Origin: Mesorhizobium sp.
Lineage (GTDB): Bacteria; Pseudomonadota; Alphaproteobacteria; Rhizobiales; Rhizobiaceae
Direction: 5' to 3'
Assembly: GCA_004017275.1 (NCBI GenBank)
Contig: SAKE01000009.1
Location: 1 to 64,000, forward strand
DNA: 64,000 nt
Part shown: piece by piece, positions 61,541 to 64,000 of the stretch
Numbering within the stretch: position 1 is the first letter of the stretch
Layout of the letters: every line of letters starts with the position of its first letter
The notes under the pieces: generated by a model
Told to the model about the DNA's origin: nothing
Databases searched by the model: none
Seen by the model: only the letters and a program-made list of their open reading frames with translations
Position numbers and translations under genes: made by a program

Positions 61541-62302
61541 CTAGTCGCGATAAGAGGGGTCGGTTTTGTCCAACTGCCGCTTCAGATAGTCGAAGTGTGC
61601 GAATGCCTGATCATTGTAGGGAAGCCAGCCATTGGCCGTCTTCTGTGCGAGTTCATCGGACATGACGTTAAGCGGCTGGCCAGTTGAGTATGCGAGCATA
61701 AGGATCTTGGCCGCGCGCTCCACGAAATAGAGGTCTTCAAACGCCTCGGCGACCGTTCGTCCCGTGACGGTCACACCATGGTTGCCCATGATGATGACTC
61801 TCTTGCTGCCCAAAGCAGCCGCCAAGCGCTGCCCTTCGGCAGCGTCGTCAGCCATGCCGCCGAACCCAAGATCGATACCGAACTGGCCAAAGAAACGAGC
61901 CGTGTTTTGGTCGATGGGCTTGATGCCGGGATCTTTGAGACCAGCCAGCGCCGTCGTGTATGGGGGATGGCAATGCAGCATGACCCGGACTTCCGGCCGC
62001 CTGCCGTGCACGGAGCCGTGGATCGTCCACGCGGAGGGATCTGGGGCGTCAGGCCGAGTCATCACCCCGCTGTCGTCCGCATTCAGAACCAAGAGATCAC
62101 TCGCCCGAATCTCCCTGAAGTGCCGCCAGCGAGGGTTCATGAGGAATTTCTTCCCGTCGGCGGAAAGTGCAGCACTGAAATGATTTCCCACCGATTCATG
62201 CCAATCGAACTGGGCTGCCAGGCGAAAAGCTGCAGCAAGATCGACCCGAAGCGACTGTGTTTCGTCCGAAGTCAGCTCGGAGGGGCGGGGATGGGCGTTC
62301 AT
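61541..62302 (-). CDS. Class II aldolase/adducin family protein
   Basis: 253 residues. Metal-binding motifs VGNHFSAAL, VMLHCHPPYTTALAGL (two His) and IIMGNHGVTVTGRTVAEAFEDLYFVE (third His). These enzymes cleave or epimerise phosphosugars such as fuculose-1-phosphate, or act as decarboxylases and adducin-like proteins. It starts opposite a LysR gene across 127 bases and precedes the dehalogenase-like gene, so the three form a LysR-controlled catabolic module of unknown substrate. Confidence 0.88.
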   Translation of the reverse strand: MNAHPRPSELTSDETQSLRVDLAAAFRLAAQFDWHESVGNHFSAALSADGKKFLMNPRWRHFREIRASDLLVLNADDSGVMTRPDAPDPSAWTIHGSVHGRRPEVRVMLHCHPPYTTALAGLKDPGIKPIDQNTARFFGQFGIDLGFGGMADDAAEGQRLAAALGSKRVIIMGNHGVTVTGRTVAEAFEDLYFVERAAKILMLAYSTGQPLNVMSDELAQKTANGWLPYNDQAFAHFDYLKRQLDKTDPSYRD

Positions 62303-62429
62303 GAACTCTCTCTCTGGCTGAGGTGTGCTTATATTGTGGGCGCGGATCGGCCGTCGCTGGTTGCAACAATTGCGCTATCCGACTAGGTTTGGAAGAGCTC
62401 AAAGTCTAATCCGGCATAAGCACGAGGTT

Positions 62430-63323
62430 ATGGTATTGCGTCGACATCTCCCTCCCCTTCGGCTTCTGTCGGCGTTTGAAACCGTGGTGCGTGCAGGCGG
62501 CGTCCAGAGCGCGGCGGCCGAGTTGAATGTCACGCAGCCCGCTGTCAGCCAGGCACTTCGGAATCTCGAGGACCACATCGGCACGAAGCTGCTCGATCGA
62601 CGGATGCGTCCTGCGGCGTTGACAGACGCAGGCCGGGTTCTGCTTCACGCAGTTTCGGACGGAATGGACCGGATCGAGAGCGCGATTGGAAAGATTAGAG
62701 CCTTGGAGCGAATGGAACAAAACGTCGTTACCATCGCTTGCACTGTCTGTACCGGCACATATTGGCTGATGCCACGCTTGGCGACGTTCTACACTCGGCA
62801 CCCTGACATTGTCGTACGGGTCGTACCAACATCCGGCACCCCGCGGTTTACGCCCGAAGCCGACCTGGTGATTCGTTATGGGGCGGGTAACTGGCTTGAC
62901 GGCACATGCGAAGCTCTTTTCGATGAGCGCCTGGTTCCCGTCTGCAGCCCAAAGGCTGTTGAATGTGTCGGCTCTGGAAATTTCGCCGAAGCGACCCTCC
63001 TCCACGTTGAAACCGACGAGGAATTTTCACCCGGCTGGGACGACTATTTCGATGCGACCGGTCTACCGCACGACCGGCAAGGCGATCTCTCGTTCGGCAA
63101 CCACGTTCAAGCAACCCAGGCCGCACTGGCGGGGATGGGAGTGATGCTCGGATGGATTGCCAATACCGGTGACCTTATCAGGGAGGAGCGGTTGGTGATC
63201 TTCCGCAATCAACCCATCATCCCTGGCGGCGCCTACTACCTGATGAGCCCCCTGCAGGGTCCGAGCAAGCCGGCATCCGAGCTGCTGGCGTCTCACCTGC
63301 GGACTTGCGTGGCCGTCTCTTAG
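62430..63323 (+). CDS. LysR family transcriptional regulator (GcvA-like)
   Basis: 297 residues from ATG 62430. Helix-turn-helix: RLLSAFETVVRAGGVQSAAA followed by LNVTQPAVSQALRNLEDHIG; C-terminal effector domain with VTIACTVCTGTYWLMPRLATF. An in-frame TTG at 62436 is eight bases from GAGG and may be the true start; longer starts back to 62325 are open. Divergent from the class II aldolase gene, which it probably activates. The effector would be the pathway substrate. Codons look less GC-biased than in the bulk of the window. Confidence 0.88.
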   Translation: MVLRRHLPPLRLLSAFETVVRAGGVQSAAAELNVTQPAVSQALRNLEDHIGTKLLDRRMRPAALTDAGRVLLHAVSDGMDRIESAIGKIRALERMEQNVVTIACTVCTGTYWLMPRLATFYTRHPDIVVRVVPTSGTPRFTPEADLVIRYGAGNWLDGTCEALFDERLVPVCSPKAVECVGSGNFAEATLLHVETDEEFSPGWDDYFDATGLPHDRQGDLSFGNHVQATQAALAGMGVMLGWIANTGDLIREERLVIFRNQPIIPGGAYYLMSPLQGPSKPASELLASHLRTCVAVS

Positions 63324-63357
63324 ATACGTCTGCATAATTTTGGGGCGGATGAGATGC

Positions 63358-64000
63358 TCACTCGACCTCGCGCAGGCGGTAGCCGACGCCGGTCTCGGTG
63401 GTGATGTAGCGCGGCTGGTCGGGGGTCTTCTCGATCTTCTGTCTGAGCTGCCGGACATAGACCCTGAGATACTGCACATCGGTCGAATCGCCCCAGACCT
63501 GCTTCAACAGAAAATGATGGGTCAGCACCTTGCCGGCGTGCTGCACGAGAATGCGCAGGATGTCGTACTCCTTCGGCGAGAGCTTTACGTCCTTGCCCTC
63601 TACCTTGACGATGCGCTTGACCAGGTCGACCGACAGATCGCCGGTCTGGAAAATGGGCTTCTCGCCCTGCTGCTGGAACTTATGCCGCAACGCCACGCGG
63701 ATGCGTGCGACCAGTTCATTCATGCCGAACGGCTTGGTGACGTAGTCGTCGGCGCCGAGTTCGAGAGCCTGGACGATGCCGGTCTCGTCGGTGCGGCTGG
63801 ACAGGATGACCACCGGAATGTCGAGGCCGTCGTCGCGCCATTTGCGCAGCAGCTCATGGCCGCTCATGCCGGGCAGGCCGAGGTCGAGCAGGACGAGATC
63901 CGGCTTCTCCGCCTCCATCAGTTCGATCGCCACCCCAGCGTTCGGCGCTTCGCTGATCGCGTAGCCCTGGCTGCCGAGCCCGACGCGCAGCAACTTGCGG
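63358..64000 (-). CDS. kdpE: Response regulator KdpE (partial, N-terminus beyond window)
   Basis: 214 codons of the C-terminal part. The receiver domain is present from LLRVGLGSQGYAISEAPNAG, with the phospho-acceptor Asp in DLVLLDLGLPG and Lys in GADDYVTKPFG, and a full OmpR-type winged-helix domain ends in RYITTETGVGYRLREVE. The first beta strand with the acidic pocket is missing because the gene runs past base 64000; it is not broken. KdpE activates the potassium importer kdpFABC when phosphorylated by KdpD. The kdp genes should lie just outside. Confidence 0.9.
   Translation of the reverse strand, partial: RKLLRVGLGSQGYAISEAPNAGVAIELMEAEKPDLVLLDLGLPGMSGHELLRKWRDDGLDIPVVILSSRTDETGIVQALELGADDYVTKPFGMNELVARIRVALRHKFQQQGEKPIFQTGDLSVDLVKRIVKVEGKDVKLSPKEYDILRILVQHAGKVLTHHFLLKQVWGDSTDVQYLRVYVRQLRQKIEKTPDQPRYITTETGVGYRLREVE

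Noticed and set aside
63358..64000. kdpE considered as an N-terminally truncated pseudogene
   Set aside because: The frame is still open at base 64000 and all visible motifs are intact; it simply runs off the window.

Overview
The window looks like a chromosomal segment of a Mesorhizobium-type alphaproteobacterium (Hyphomicrobiales). The evidence is uniformly high GC with GC-rich third codon positions, rhizobial-type mosaic palindromic intergenic repeats, a soxBDAG-type sarcosine oxidase operon, a short S21 protein with a Gly/Ala/Pro tail, DUF992 and DUF993 proteins, and many ABC-fed catabolic operons with LacI, RpiR, TetR and LysR regulators. I saw no rRNA, tRNA, CRISPR array, prophage or intact insertion sequence. 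Taxonomy is inference; no search was run.

Layout. (1) 52-15388: a LacI-controlled catabolic locus. A DUF993 aldolase-like gene diverges from lacI. LacI is followed by a CoA-transferase, an enoyl-CoA hydratase, an aldehyde dehydrogenase, a carbohydrate ABC importer, two GMC flavin oxidoreductases, an SDR and a Dabb protein. Two near-identical GAACGTTC palindromes lie in the divergent promoter. (2) 15519-20094: a possible mini membrane protein, an EamA exporter, an EEP-family phosphodiesterase, a CPA1 antiporter, the broken tail of a glutathione S-transferase gene and an AT-richer secreted orphan. (3) 20139-32490: a minus-strand block opposite an RpiR regulator. It encodes an N-formylglutamate-amidohydrolase-like enzyme, an APC permease, a glutamine-synthetase-like ligase, an aldehyde dehydrogenase, a DUF2569 membrane protein, an iron alcohol dehydrogenase and a second ABC importer. 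Together these could form a glutamylation route for an amine or amino alcohol. (4) 32649-40336: an RND efflux pair, then GtrA, ChbG/HpnK-like, GT2 and GT87 genes for lipid-linked sugar transfer. (5) 40534-46591: an acyl-CoA locus (quinone-oxidoreductase-like MDR, ACAD, SDR, MaoC, ACAD10-type kinase) and a TetR gene, with CGTAC dyads around tetR and a small secreted protein gene. (6) 46634-48837: a Gfo/Idh and ThuA-like pair with an operator-like palindrome, and a small acidic protein. (7) 48897-54448: sarcosine oxidase genes soxB, soxD, soxA and soxG, with an extra DUF2511-like gene translationally coupled between soxB and soxD. (8) 54665-64000: DUF2568 membrane protein, SDR, SET-domain protein, rpsU with terminator, TPR lipoprotein, two tandem DUF992 genes, an MFS exporter, a HAD/class II aldolase/LysR module, and the 3' part of kdpE running off the window.

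No stretch above 300 bases lacks a gene except 19086-19542, which holds the glutathione S-transferase remnant. The most promising undescribed systems are the proposed glutamyl-amide oxidation cluster (24354-31517), the LacI sugar/CoA locus, and the sox operon with its extra gene.
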